Of a stretch of 17,692 nucleotides of DNA, positions 1 to 6,824 are shown piece by piece (the stretch's first letter is position 1; each line of letters opens with the position of its first letter). This stretch comes from Planctomycetota bacterium (GTDB lineage: Bacteria > Planctomycetota > Phycisphaerae > WQYP01): contig JAJZOA010000203.1 of the NCBI GenBank assembly GCA_021852225.1, forward strand, positions 1 through 17,692. Direction: 5' to 3'. Made by a program: the position numbers and the translations under genes. The notes beneath the pieces were generated by a model, which was not told where the DNA came from, did not search any database, and saw only the letters and a list, made by a program, of their open reading frames with translations.

Positions 1-2
1 GT

Positions 3-929
3 TCCTCCGCGGGTCTCAAAAAGGTTATTGTCGACCTTCTGAAAAACAACATGGTCGACGCAATTGTTTCCACAGGTGCCAACATTGTGGATCAGGATTT
101 CTTTGAAGCCATGGGCTTCCGGCATTATATCGGATCACAATACACGGATGACACCGTTCTTCGCGACCTGCACATCGACCGCATTTACGACACCTTCATT
201 GATGAAGACGAGCTGCGCGTCTGCGACGACACTTCCCGGCTCATCGCGGATTCCCTGCCGCCCGGCCCCTATTCCAGCCGCGAATTCATCCGCGAAATGG
301 GCCGCTATCTGGGCAAAAACGCCAAAGATAAAAACAGCATTGTATTGACCGCCTTTGAAAAAGGCGTCCCGATTTTCTGCCCGGCTTTTTCCGATTGTTC
401 CGCCGGCTTTGGACTCGTCGTGCATCAGTTGAATCGGCCACAGGCGCATGTCAGCATTGATTCCGCCAAGGATTTCCGCGAAATAACCCAGATTAAAATG
501 ATGAACCGCGAAACCGGCATCTTCATGATCGGCGGTGGCGTGCCCAAAAACTTCACTCAGGATATTGTCGTGGCCGCTGAAATTCTTGGTGCCGACGCGC
601 CCATGCACAAATACGCCATTCAAATTACCGTCGCCGATGTGCGCGATGGGGCCCTTTCCAGTTCCACCCTGCGGGAGGCCAGCAGTTGGGGCAAGGTCGA
701 CATTCTGTTTGAGCAGATGGTTTTTGCCGAAGCCACCCTCGCATTCCCCCTAATTGCCGGTTATGGCTATCACAAAAAAGGCTGGAAGAGCCGCAAAGCC
801 CGTGATTTTTCCGGCAAGCTCGACGCCCTGAACCGCGGCGCTGGAATGCCGCAGCCCAAAGTTCAGAAAGTTCGCGCCGCCAGCGAAACCGGCAAAAGCA
901 AAACCCGGAACGGAAAAGTTCCAGTTTAA
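3..929 (+). CDS. Deoxyhypusine synthase-like enzyme, 5'-truncated by window edge
   Basis: The reading frame is open from base 3 and matches the family before the first in-window ATG (51), so the true start lies upstream of the window. The visible 3' part covers most of the NAD-dependent deoxyhypusine synthase fold. It has an IVSTGANI motif at residues 5-12 counted from the ATG at 51, and a GGGVPKNF motif at residues 161-168 whose Lys166 matches the lysine that forms the enzyme-imine intermediate in eukaryotic DHS. Bacteria lack eIF5A, and known bacterial members use spermidine as aminobutyl donor, some of them making homospermidine. A polyamine role is therefore likely, but the acceptor cannot be read from sequence. 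The C-terminal tail (about 250-292) is basic and low in complexity, and looks like a lineage-specific extension. The stop is TAA at 927-929. The next gene is convergent, with 255 bp between them in which I see no gene. Confidence 0.85.
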   Translation, partial: SSAGLKKVIVDLLKNNMVDAIVSTGANIVDQDFFEAMGFRHYIGSQYTDDTVLRDLHIDRIYDTFIDEDELRVCDDTSRLIADSLPPGPYSSREFIREMGRYLGKNAKDKNSIVLTAFEKGVPIFCPAFSDCSAGFGLVVHQLNRPQAHVSIDSAKDFREITQIKMMNRETGIFMIGGGVPKNFTQDIVVAAEILGADAPMHKYAIQITVADVRDGALSSSTLREASSWGKVDILFEQMVFAEATLAFPLIAGYGYHKKGWKSRKARDFSGKLDALNRGAGMPQPKVQKVRAASETGKSKTRNGKVPV

Positions 930-1184
930 CTGAATTTTAGCCTCTGGTGATCATCCCCCAGCCGCGGCCACCGGCTGCACAAACATCCTGCCCAGTTATT
1001 GTCACAAATTTTGGCCGTCCAATCGCGCAGCCCTTCAGTAAAGCCTGTGCGTGATGCGGCCGATGCGCCAAAACCAAAGGCATACCAAATGGCGGCGCGG
1101 TTGCGAGCCGACGGCGATGCGTTGCTGTTTTCTTTCTCCCGAGGAACTGTCGGGCGATGCGGCAGCAACTTAGGAGTTAACGTA

Positions 1185-2096
1185 TCAGCCCTGCTCATTT
1201 CGCGGGCGGGTTTTCCAACGGCGATGAATCCATAAATACTGGGTGGGATCCTCACGAATGAAAGTTTCAATGGCGCGCGTATAGCGGGCGGTGATGTAAT
1301 ACAGTTCATCAGGCCGGTTTTCCCAGTCTTCCGGATAGATAATATCAGAGATGCCCATGTCAAATTCAAACTGATCGCCGCGCCGCCGCGCATAGCCGAC
1401 AATCACCGGCACACGGTATTGAATAGCCAGCAGGCCGATGCTTTTATAGGTGCTGGCCAGGCGTCCAAAGAAGGGAACGAACATGCCTTTTCGGCCGGCA
1501 TCCTGGTCGGCAATAATGGAAAGCACGCCGTTATTGGCCAGCACCTGCTGGGCGGTGGTGGTGACCCCGCGTTTGGAAAGGATGATCTGGCCCCTTTTTT
1601 CGCGCACGTCCAGCAGCCAGTAATCAAAATGCGGGTTGTCAATCGGGCGGGCAATGGCGTAGGACTTGAAACCCAGAGTGGCCAGCGAATAGCCCAGAAT
1701 TTCCCAGTTCCCGTAATGCCCGGTCAGCATGATGGCCCCGCGACCGGAAAGCAGGATATCAAGTCCTTGGGCAAGTTTGTTTAAATGTACATATTTATGG
1801 TACGTCTGAATATTGATAATGCGCGTGGAAAACATGACATCCATCGCCAGTTCGCAGAAATGCTGAATGGATCGCTGGCCAATGGCCGCAAGCCGCGCCT
1901 CGTCGAATTCCGGAAAACTTGCCGCCAGATTTTCAATCGCGCGGACGCGGTGCTTTTTATCAAACGTCCAAAGCAAAGACCCGAACGCACGGGCGGTGCG
2001 CAAATTTGAATTCACGGGGAACTGCCCAAGCATCATGCAGGCCCAGCGGGCGGCGATATAGGCGGACCAGTCAAGTGCGGGGTTCTGCTTTTTCAT
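1185..2096 (-). CDS. LpxL/HtrB-family lipid A-type acyltransferase
   Basis: This 303-residue protein is the usual length for the lysophospholipid/lipid A late acyltransferase family, which moves a fatty acyl chain from acyl-ACP to a lipid A precursor at the inner face of the cytoplasmic membrane. The HX4(D/E) catalytic motif is HYGNWE at residues 127-132. It is followed by the family-typical SKRGVTTTAQQVL region, an ADQDAGRKGMFVPFFGR block at about 196-212, and the C-terminal WIHRRWKTRP signature near 289-298. The N-terminus (about 10-30) is moderately hydrophobic, fitting a membrane anchor. The ATG at 2096 gives the expected length, but no strong ribosome binding site precedes it. The gene is divergent from the Fic gene and shares the 345-bp region with repeat copy 1. 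It could instead acylate another lipid, so no gene symbol is assigned. Confidence 0.88.
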   Translation of the reverse strand: MKKQNPALDWSAYIAARWACMMLGQFPVNSNLRTARAFGSLLWTFDKKHRVRAIENLAASFPEFDEARLAAIGQRSIQHFCELAMDVMFSTRIINIQTYHKYVHLNKLAQGLDILLSGRGAIMLTGHYGNWEILGYSLATLGFKSYAIARPIDNPHFDYWLLDVREKRGQIILSKRGVTTTAQQVLANNGVLSIIADQDAGRKGMFVPFFGRLASTYKSIGLLAIQYRVPVIVGYARRRGDQFEFDMGISDIIYPEDWENRPDELYYITARYTRAIETFIREDPTQYLWIHRRWKTRPRNEQG

Positions 2097-2174
2097 TACC
2101 AGTTAATGTATCAGACATGGGCAATCTTGTAACGGGCCAAACGTGCCCGTGACGCATCCGTAAACCACCCGATT

Positions 2175-2253
2175 AGCCCGCATGAATTTTGTGGATCACA
2201 AATGACCCGCAAAATCGTTTGTGGGTCATAAAACGCCAAAAGTGATCCACAAA
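2175..2253. repeat. 79-bp repeat copy 1, nested palindrome
   Basis: These 79 bases are identical to 3562-3640 (offset 1387). Outer arms TTTGTGGATCAC (2188-2199) and GTGATCCACAAA (2242-2253) are perfect inverted repeats. Inside them ATGACCCGCAAA (2202-2213) and TTTGTGGGTCAT (2218-2229) pair, with one G:T position, around a 4-base ATCG loop. Read in one orientation, all four arms are variants of TTTGYGGRTCAY, so the element is four half-sites in alternating orientation. It lies upstream of fic. It could act as an operator, as an RNA hairpin, or as the end of a mobile unit, and the sequence alone does not decide between these. Confidence 0.95.
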
Positions 2254-2308
2254 GGTTGTGCGACGCATGTAAGTCGTTATGATGAATCGGGATATGCATC
2301 GGGCATTT

Positions 2309-2320
2309 TTTGTGGATAAA
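2309..2320 (+). promoter_or_regulatory. Solitary half-site containing a perfect DnaA-box 9-mer
   Basis: TTTGTGGATAAA shares the first nine bases of the repeat half-site TTTGTGGATCAC and lies 55 bp downstream of repeat copy 1, between it and the fic start. Positions 2311-2319 read TGTGGATAA, the complement of the E. coli DnaA box TTATCCACA. It may be a fifth operator half-site for whatever binds the repeat, a DnaA site, or chance. The sequence match is seen directly; function is inferred. Confidence 0.35.
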
Positions 2321-2441
2321 AATGGCTGATTCGTAAAAATGGTATTTTCAACATGATTTGAGCTGTGTGGTGGCATATTTCACAACAGCCATCGCTGTAT
2401 CTTCAGGTGGTGCGGCGGTTTCCTCAAAGAGTAAGGATAAT

Positions 2442-3572
2442 ATGGTCGCGGTCCATTACCATTCCGGTCAATTCCCACCGAAAAATATCGATTGGCCGCG
2501 CCTAGTGCCATTGTTGCATCCCGCCTCCGCGGCGCTGGCCCGGTACGATGGCGTGCTTGAGGGCATCCCAAACGCGAGACTTTTGTTAGCGCCTATGACC
2601 ATGCAGGAAGCGGTGCTGTCAAGCCGCATTGAAGGCATCCAGGCCACGATGGGTGAGGTATTGTCCTATCAGGCTGGCGGAGAGCGCGGATCATTGCCGA
2701 GCGAAAAGGAAGCAGATATTCGGGAAATACTCAATTATCGGATGGCCTTGGACCGAGGCGTACTATTGCTGAAAAAGCTGCCGCTTTCCGGACGACTGGT
2801 GCGTGAAACGCACAGCGTATTGATGAGCGGCGTGCGTGGCGCAGACCGGGGCGCTGGACAATTCCGTAATCTGCCCAACTGGATTGGGCCGCCAGGCTGC
2901 GAAATAACATCGGCAAAATTCGTTCCGGTCGCACCAGAAAATCTCCCGGCGGCGTTCGCCGAATGGGAGAAATACGTCAACAGCAAACAGCCGAATGTAT
3001 TGGTGCAACTGGCGTTTGCCCATGCAGAATTTGAAGCCCTGCACCCGTTTCTGGACGGAAATGGACGTCTGGGCCGAATGCTTGTGCCCCTTTTTCTATT
3101 TCAACGGGATGAACTCTCCTCACCGACATTCTACCTCAGCGAATATCTTGAATCGCATCGCGACGAGTACTATGCGGGACTTCTAAATGTTTCCCAAAAC
3201 GGAGATTGGACCGGCTGGGCGGAATTCTTTCTTGAGGCAATACGAAGTCAAGCGGAAACCAACACCCTGCGCGCGCGGCAGATCATAAAGCTGTACCGCG
3301 AAAAAAAAGACTGGATGCTTCACGCGGCCCGTTCGCGACATGCTATTCTGGTATTGGATTTTATCTTTCAAAAACCCATTTTCCGTGCGTCGGATATTGT
3401 CGCTGCCGGCGCTTCGCCGCCCGCTGCGGCCAAACGGTTGCTGCGACTTCTTCTGGACCATGGCGAACTTGGAGTGTTGCGGCGCGGAAAGGGGCGAAAT
3501 CCTGCTGTTTATGAGTTTCGCGAATTAATCCGGCTCGCGGAGAGCCGAAAATTCAGCCACAAGCCCGCATGA
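2442..3572 (+). CDS. Fic-family protein AMP-transferase, class II, with C-terminal winged helix
   Basis: Fic enzymes transfer AMP from ATP to Ser, Thr or Tyr hydroxyls of target proteins. From the ATG at 2442 the protein has 376 residues. It begins with a Fic_N-type region (about 10-80) carrying the inhibitory helix motif SSRIEG at 60-65, matching (S/T)xxxE(G/N) and placing it in the self-inhibited class II. The catalytic loop HPFLDGNGRLGR at 201-212 is complete, with the His base and the anion-binding DGNGR. A winged-helix-like segment follows at about 297-362, suggesting DNA binding and possibly autoregulation. The start is chosen because AAGGA (2433-2437) sits four bases before it. A TTG at 2358 would add 28 residues without family similarity. 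The stop TGA (3570-3572) and last codons lie inside repeat copy 2. The gene is monocistronic, divergent from the acyltransferase and convergent with the pRiA4b-like gene. The cellular target is unknown. Confidence 0.93.
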   Translation: MVAVHYHSGQFPPKNIDWPRLVPLLHPASAALARYDGVLEGIPNARLLLAPMTMQEAVLSSRIEGIQATMGEVLSYQAGGERGSLPSEKEADIREILNYRMALDRGVLLLKKLPLSGRLVRETHSVLMSGVRGADRGAGQFRNLPNWIGPPGCEITSAKFVPVAPENLPAAFAEWEKYVNSKQPNVLVQLAFAHAEFEALHPFLDGNGRLGRMLVPLFLFQRDELSSPTFYLSEYLESHRDEYYAGLLNVSQNGDWTGWAEFFLEAIRSQAETNTLRARQIIKLYREKKDWMLHAARSRHAILVLDFIFQKPIFRASDIVAAGASPPAAAKRLLRLLLDHGELGVLRRGKGRNPAVYEFRELIRLAESRKFSHKPA

Positions 3573-3640
3573 ATTTTGTGGATCACAAATGACCCGCAAA
3601 ATCGTTTGTGGGTCATAAAACGCCAAAAGTGATCCACAAA
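3562..3640. repeat. 79-bp repeat copy 2, overlaps fic 3' end
   Basis: This is a perfect copy of 2175-2253. Here the outer palindrome extends to 15 bp (3572-3586 pairs with 3629-3643), because the flanking bases after the repeat, ATT, happen to pair as well. A further half-site variant, TTTGCGGATTGT, follows at 3642-3653. The copy contains the last two sense codons and the TGA of fic and ends 115 bp before the stop of the convergent pRiA4b-like gene. Once transcribed it would fold into a strong hairpin, so it may serve as a transcription terminator or 3' mRNA structure even if copy 1 is an operator. Confidence 0.95.
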
Positions 3641-3755
3641 ATTTGCGGATTGTGGTGTGAATTGTCATTAACCACTACATATAGTAGCCATCCGCCGAGT
3701 CTGATGTTCACAGCTATACGGCACCCGGCCGGCACGTGGCTTCAAAGCTGGCGGG

Positions 3756-4553
3756 TCAATGCCGCCATTGGGCCAGCGCCGCATTGGCTTCTTCAACGCT
3801 AAATTCGTTTGGATCAATGGGGCCGCCGCACCATTCCAGAATGGATTGATATTCCGGATGATTCGGCTCGGAAAGTGTTTTGAGCATGCCGTAATAACCC
3901 CAGAGGCCCCCACAATCTTCCGGCGGGCAGCGGCCCTTTCCACCAGTGCAGGTGAACATTGCCGACTTTTCCGATGCGGGAATAATTTTTTCCACCAGCA
4001 GTTCGTGGGTCCAGCCGTCGCCAAAGTCATATTCGTATCGGAATTTCATTTTGGCCGCCGGGACCTCCTCACATAAAGTGGATTTCCAGGCGGGTAGTCC
4101 AATTTTTTCATCCGGTTCCGAGCCATCCGGAAAAAGGCCATCGTACACTTCGCCGCCAATTTCAAACCCGTGCAGGTGGCCGCCGGCCCAACCCATGACA
4201 GCCAGAATCACATCGCTAAGGTCTTCAAGATTAATTTTCGCCGGCACCACCACCCTGCGCCAGATCGGCGGTTTGCTGCGTGCGAGCGTAATTTTAATTT
4301 GATATCCCGTGGAGTCGCGCGGCGATCTTTTAAGCTCTTTACTTTCGGGTTTCCGCGCCTCGGTCAGCTGGCTATCACGCAACCGGGTAATTTCCGGCAG
4401 ATTTTTTTCGAAATCCTCCATCGCCTCTCTTAATGCGGCAGGCGAGATCCCGGGATTCGCCGCCAAAGCCTCGTCCGGGTCGCGGTAACCCTGTATCTTC
4501 TCAATAATTTTTATGGTTTCCGGCTTAAGGCAGGCAAATTCTGGCGAGTTCAT
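3756..4553 (-). CDS. Plasmid pRiA4b ORF-3-like family protein
   Basis: This 265-residue protein carries the pRiA4b ORF-3-like domain at about 84-255. The family signatures are PPIWRRVVVP (95-104), GWAGGHLHGF (121-130) and YDFGDGWTHEL (175-185). The region about 190-255 contains CTGGKGRCPPEDCGG and the closing EWCGGPIDPNEF block, with cysteines that could bind metal. The biochemical function of the family is not established. The N-terminal 80 residues are charged and probably helical. The start at 4553 has AAAGGAAA upstream and overlaps the M48 gene stop as ATGA. A longer frame from 4601 exists but runs into the M48 gene. Translational coupling to the protease gene is likely. Confidence 0.87.
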   Translation of the reverse strand: MNSPEFACLKPETIKIIEKIQGYRDPDEALAANPGISPAALREAMEDFEKNLPEITRLRDSQLTEARKPESKELKRSPRDSTGYQIKITLARSKPPIWRRVVVPAKINLEDLSDVILAVMGWAGGHLHGFEIGGEVYDGLFPDGSEPDEKIGLPAWKSTLCEEVPAAKMKFRYEYDFGDGWTHELLVEKIIPASEKSAMFTCTGGKGRCPPEDCGGLWGYYGMLKTLSEPNHPEYQSILEWCGGPIDPNEFSVEEANAALAQWRH

Positions 4554-5974
4554 AGGCAATTTCCTTTCATTGGTCGCCAACAATAGTGCAACGCGGGGCA
4601 AGCCCGCAACTGAAAAAATAAAATTCTTTGTAAGCGGTCGGTACCGCCGTTGTCCGGTGCCGGCGCCAGGGGAATATTTTGAATCGGTCCGTCGGAGGGT
4701 CCGTGGCGCAGGTCCGGGGCGGAGCGGTAATCAGGATGGTTCCGCAGCCATTGCCGGTACTGCCGAATGCTGTCGGGAACGCGGGGGGAATCAACCTGCA
4801 GAAGATTCAGTACAACCAATATGCCTAACGCGGCAGACAAAATCAGGCCCCACACGGTATTCCCCCGTGGCGGGCGCGGCTTGGCGTAATCCGGGGTAAC
4901 TCCGGCGGCAATCATGCGGTCGTACAGGTTCGGGTGGACGGCTTTTCGCCGCCCCATGCAGGCCGGCATTTGATTGACCTGATAAATCTGTTCCAGAGCG
5001 CGGGCATAAACCGCGGGCTGAACCTGCTGGGCGCGGGCAATCGCATCGGCCCGCACTTCCATGCGCCGGCCCAGGCGTGCCATTAAGATTTTTATTCCCA
5101 GCGCCAGAGTCACCCAGATCACTGGAAACAGGAAATCGTTGTGCATCAGACTCGTCACGGGGTTTATGAACACCAGTGGATAGAAAAGCAGTGCGTTCAT
5201 TTGTCGCGCCAGACGCACTGCACGGGATTCCGTCAGATGCCCCAATTCGTGGGCACAAACGGCGGCAATCTGGTCATCGTTTAATTGCCGCAAAAGCTCG
5301 CGGGTGAATATAAGCTCCTTTGTGACCGGCAGCGCATACGCACTGGCCAGAACGGATTGCGAAATCCAGACCTTTGAAACCGTCACCCTCATGCATCCGG
5401 CGGTATCCGCCACCAGTTTCTGCAGATGTTCATCAGCCGGTTTGAACAGCCGCAACCAGACAAGAATCTGCCTTGAAAGGCCATATTGCATGGCCAGCAG
5501 AACAGCCAGTGCCCCGGCGGCTTGCAGCCAGGTCCGGAGGCTGAAAACTGACGGCATGGTCAAAATCGTCACGCACAGAACAAGAATCAGTCCGCCGCGC
5601 AGCAGCAGGTTGGCAAAAACCGTGCGAACAAAAAGTCCGAAATTTAATTCCGGGTAAATTTTCCGTAAAAACGATTCTTGGGCCAGAAACGACCCTGCAA
5701 AAGCACAGAAAAGAATCAGCCAGATAAGGCCTGTACCCAATGTATGTGACATTGGGCGTTGCAGACAGTACCATTTCATCGCCAGATAAATATCCACCGG
5801 CAGAATAAGCAGGCAAAGTGTCGCTGTGACACGCGCCGGAAAAAGCAGGTTCGCCCGCTGCGTCCAATGCTGCCCCGCGCTTTTTCGCCATGGCCGCAGC
5901 GCCATGTGGCCCATCAGCCGCGATAACACATACGTCGCCACAAATGCGCCAACGGCCATCTGAATCAAATGCAT
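4550..5974 (-). CDS. M48-family membrane metalloprotease
   Basis: The 474-residue protein has the zinc protease motif HELGH at 242-246 and the third zinc ligand Glu306 in the sequence EVRADA, as in M48 (HtpX/Ste24-like) enzymes. Hydrophobic segments at about 5-22, 50-66, 80-97, 117-140, 150-164, 263-275, 282-298 and 372-393 indicate a multi-pass inner-membrane protein, with the active site after the N-terminal membrane block. It also carries a HPNLYDRM element at about 347-354, similar to the HP.....RI block of the family. The C-terminal about 80 residues after the last membrane span are not recognisable. It probably degrades or processes membrane proteins. It is the first gene of a two-gene unit with the pRiA4b-like gene. 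The start at 5974 lacks a clear ribosome binding site, and an in-frame ATG five codons later is an alternative. Confidence 0.85.
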   Translation of the reverse strand: MHLIQMAVGAFVATYVLSRLMGHMALRPWRKSAGQHWTQRANLLFPARVTATLCLLILPVDIYLAMKWYCLQRPMSHTLGTGLIWLILFCAFAGSFLAQESFLRKIYPELNFGLFVRTVFANLLLRGGLILVLCVTILTMPSVFSLRTWLQAAGALAVLLAMQYGLSRQILVWLRLFKPADEHLQKLVADTAGCMRVTVSKVWISQSVLASAYALPVTKELIFTRELLRQLNDDQIAAVCAHELGHLTESRAVRLARQMNALLFYPLVFINPVTSLMHNDFLFPVIWVTLALGIKILMARLGRRMEVRADAIARAQQVQPAVYARALEQIYQVNQMPACMGRRKAVHPNLYDRMIAAGVTPDYAKPRPPRGNTVWGLILSAALGILVVLNLLQVDSPRVPDSIRQYRQWLRNHPDYRSAPDLRHGPSDGPIQNIPLAPAPDNGGTDRLQRILFFQLRACPALHYCWRPMKGNCL

Positions 5975-6073
5975 TCATAACAGTGTGCGTTATTTTGCCA
6001 ATCTGTCAATGGCGGGCGGGCGTTGGGGGGTGTTCATTTGCCTGGCGTCTCTGGTAATTGGCGCGCCCTTCAA

Positions 6074-6597
6074 ATGAAAACGCTGATTATTGACGCCAGC
6101 ATGGTCGCGGCGGCATTGTTTTCGGAAGAACATGCCACGCTTGCGCGAACAACCCGTTCCCGCAACGCCAGGTTTATGCCCCCGATTCTATTATCGTTGA
6201 AATCGCCAGGGTTATACGGAAGCGGTGCCTTCGGGAGGAAATCACAATCCACAAGCGATAGACCTGCTGACGGATACGGAAAGCCTGCCGCTGATGAAAA
6301 TACCGGTTGCTGATTTGATCGCATCCGCGATGCAACTGGCAATGCGAACGGATTGGCGCATTTACGATTGCCTCTATCTGGCCCTGGCCGTGCGGACTGC
6401 GGGGGGTCATAATTCCCGCAGAAAAACAGCTGGTTCGCGCCATGACCGCATCACTGTTGAAAAGCCGCATCGCGTTTGCAGGCGATATATCCACAGGAGA
6501 TCAATTCGATCCAAGCCCGCGGCACCGCAAGATCAGCGAGCCATTGACCCGCGCTGAAACAAGACTCGGCCGCCCGCGGAGTACGTTTCCTTACTGA
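6074..6597 (+). pseudogene. PIN-domain (VapC-like) toxin pseudogene, three frame changes
   Basis: Pieces of one PIN-domain protein occur in order in different frames. From ATG 6074 comes MKTLIIDASMVAAALFSEE, the N-terminal strand with the first acidic residue. From 6175, in another frame, comes YAPDSIIVEIARVIRK with the conserved Glu, ending at a TAG near 6262. From about 6262, in a third frame, come LTDTESLPLMKIPVADLIAS and WRIYDCLYLALAV with the conserved Asp. From 6409, back in the second frame, come IIPAEKQLVRAMTASLL and KSRIAFAGDIS, then an open tail to the TGA at 6595-6597. The last shift sits at a run of six G (6401-6406). VapC-type PIN proteins are RNases normally paired with an antitoxin, and no antitoxin gene is visible in the 100 bp upstream. 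The tail after about 6490 may be spurious read-through. Confidence 0.82.
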
Positions 6598-6824
6598 TGC
6601 CAATTCCGACGTTACCACCACTGCTGCCAAGCGGGCCGCCGGAGCTGAAGTTATCTATGCAATATTTTCCCTTCCCGGTAAAAGCGGTCACGCCCCCATC
6701 CAACTTTCCCCCCGTCGGCAAAACCGGTAAACTCGATTTTCGGTTATTCCGGCAAACTGGCCCGCGCTGCGGAGCCGGCTGTGGAATAACCAGTGGCTAT
6801 CGAACTGCTTTTCAGGAATTTTTC

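Larger units (their letters stand above)
2097..2441. promoter_or_regulatory. Divergent intergenic region with repeat copy 1
   Basis: This region separates the start of the acyltransferase gene (-) from the start of the fic gene (+). It holds repeat copy 1 (2175-2253), a further single half-site at 2309-2320, and two direct copies of TAAAAATGG at 2317-2325 and 2334-2342. The fic frame stays open upstream to a TTG at 2358, but the best start is the ATG at 2442, so the DNA before it is treated as non-coding. I could not identify a convincing -35/-10 pair on either strand. The part nearest fic is AT-rich relative to its surroundings, which fits a promoter and operator role. That role is inferred. 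Confidence 0.45.

Noticed and set aside
926..1402. 158-residue minus-strand open frame
   Set aside because: It overlaps the C-terminal part of the acyltransferase gene out of frame and runs into the intergenic space. It has no recognisable pattern or start signal.
2175..2253. Integron attC site or gene-cassette boundary
   Set aside because: The repeat is palindromic and flanks a gene, but its ends lack the RYYYAAC/GTTRRRY core sites, and no integron integrase is in the window.
2358..2441. N-terminal extension of the Fic protein from TTG 2358
   Set aside because: The extra 28 residues show no family character and no ribosome binding site precedes the TTG, while AAGGA precedes the ATG at 2442.
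2175..3640. CRISPR array
   Set aside because: There are only two repeats, 1.3 kb apart, with a protein-coding gene between them and no spacers.
5975..6009. Promoter for the M48 gene with TTGACA at 6004-6009 (minus strand)
   Set aside because: No acceptable -10 hexamer lies at 16-18 bp, and a promoter there would place the transcription start almost at the start codon.
6009..6076. 22-residue frame overlapping the PIN start as ATGA (possible antitoxin)
   Set aside because: It is far too short for an antitoxin and reads as a hydrophobic peptide without a DNA-binding motif.
6401..6406. Programmed frameshift at the G6 run in the PIN gene
   Set aside because: Two other frame changes are needed to read the protein and neither has a slippery sequence, so loss of function is simpler.
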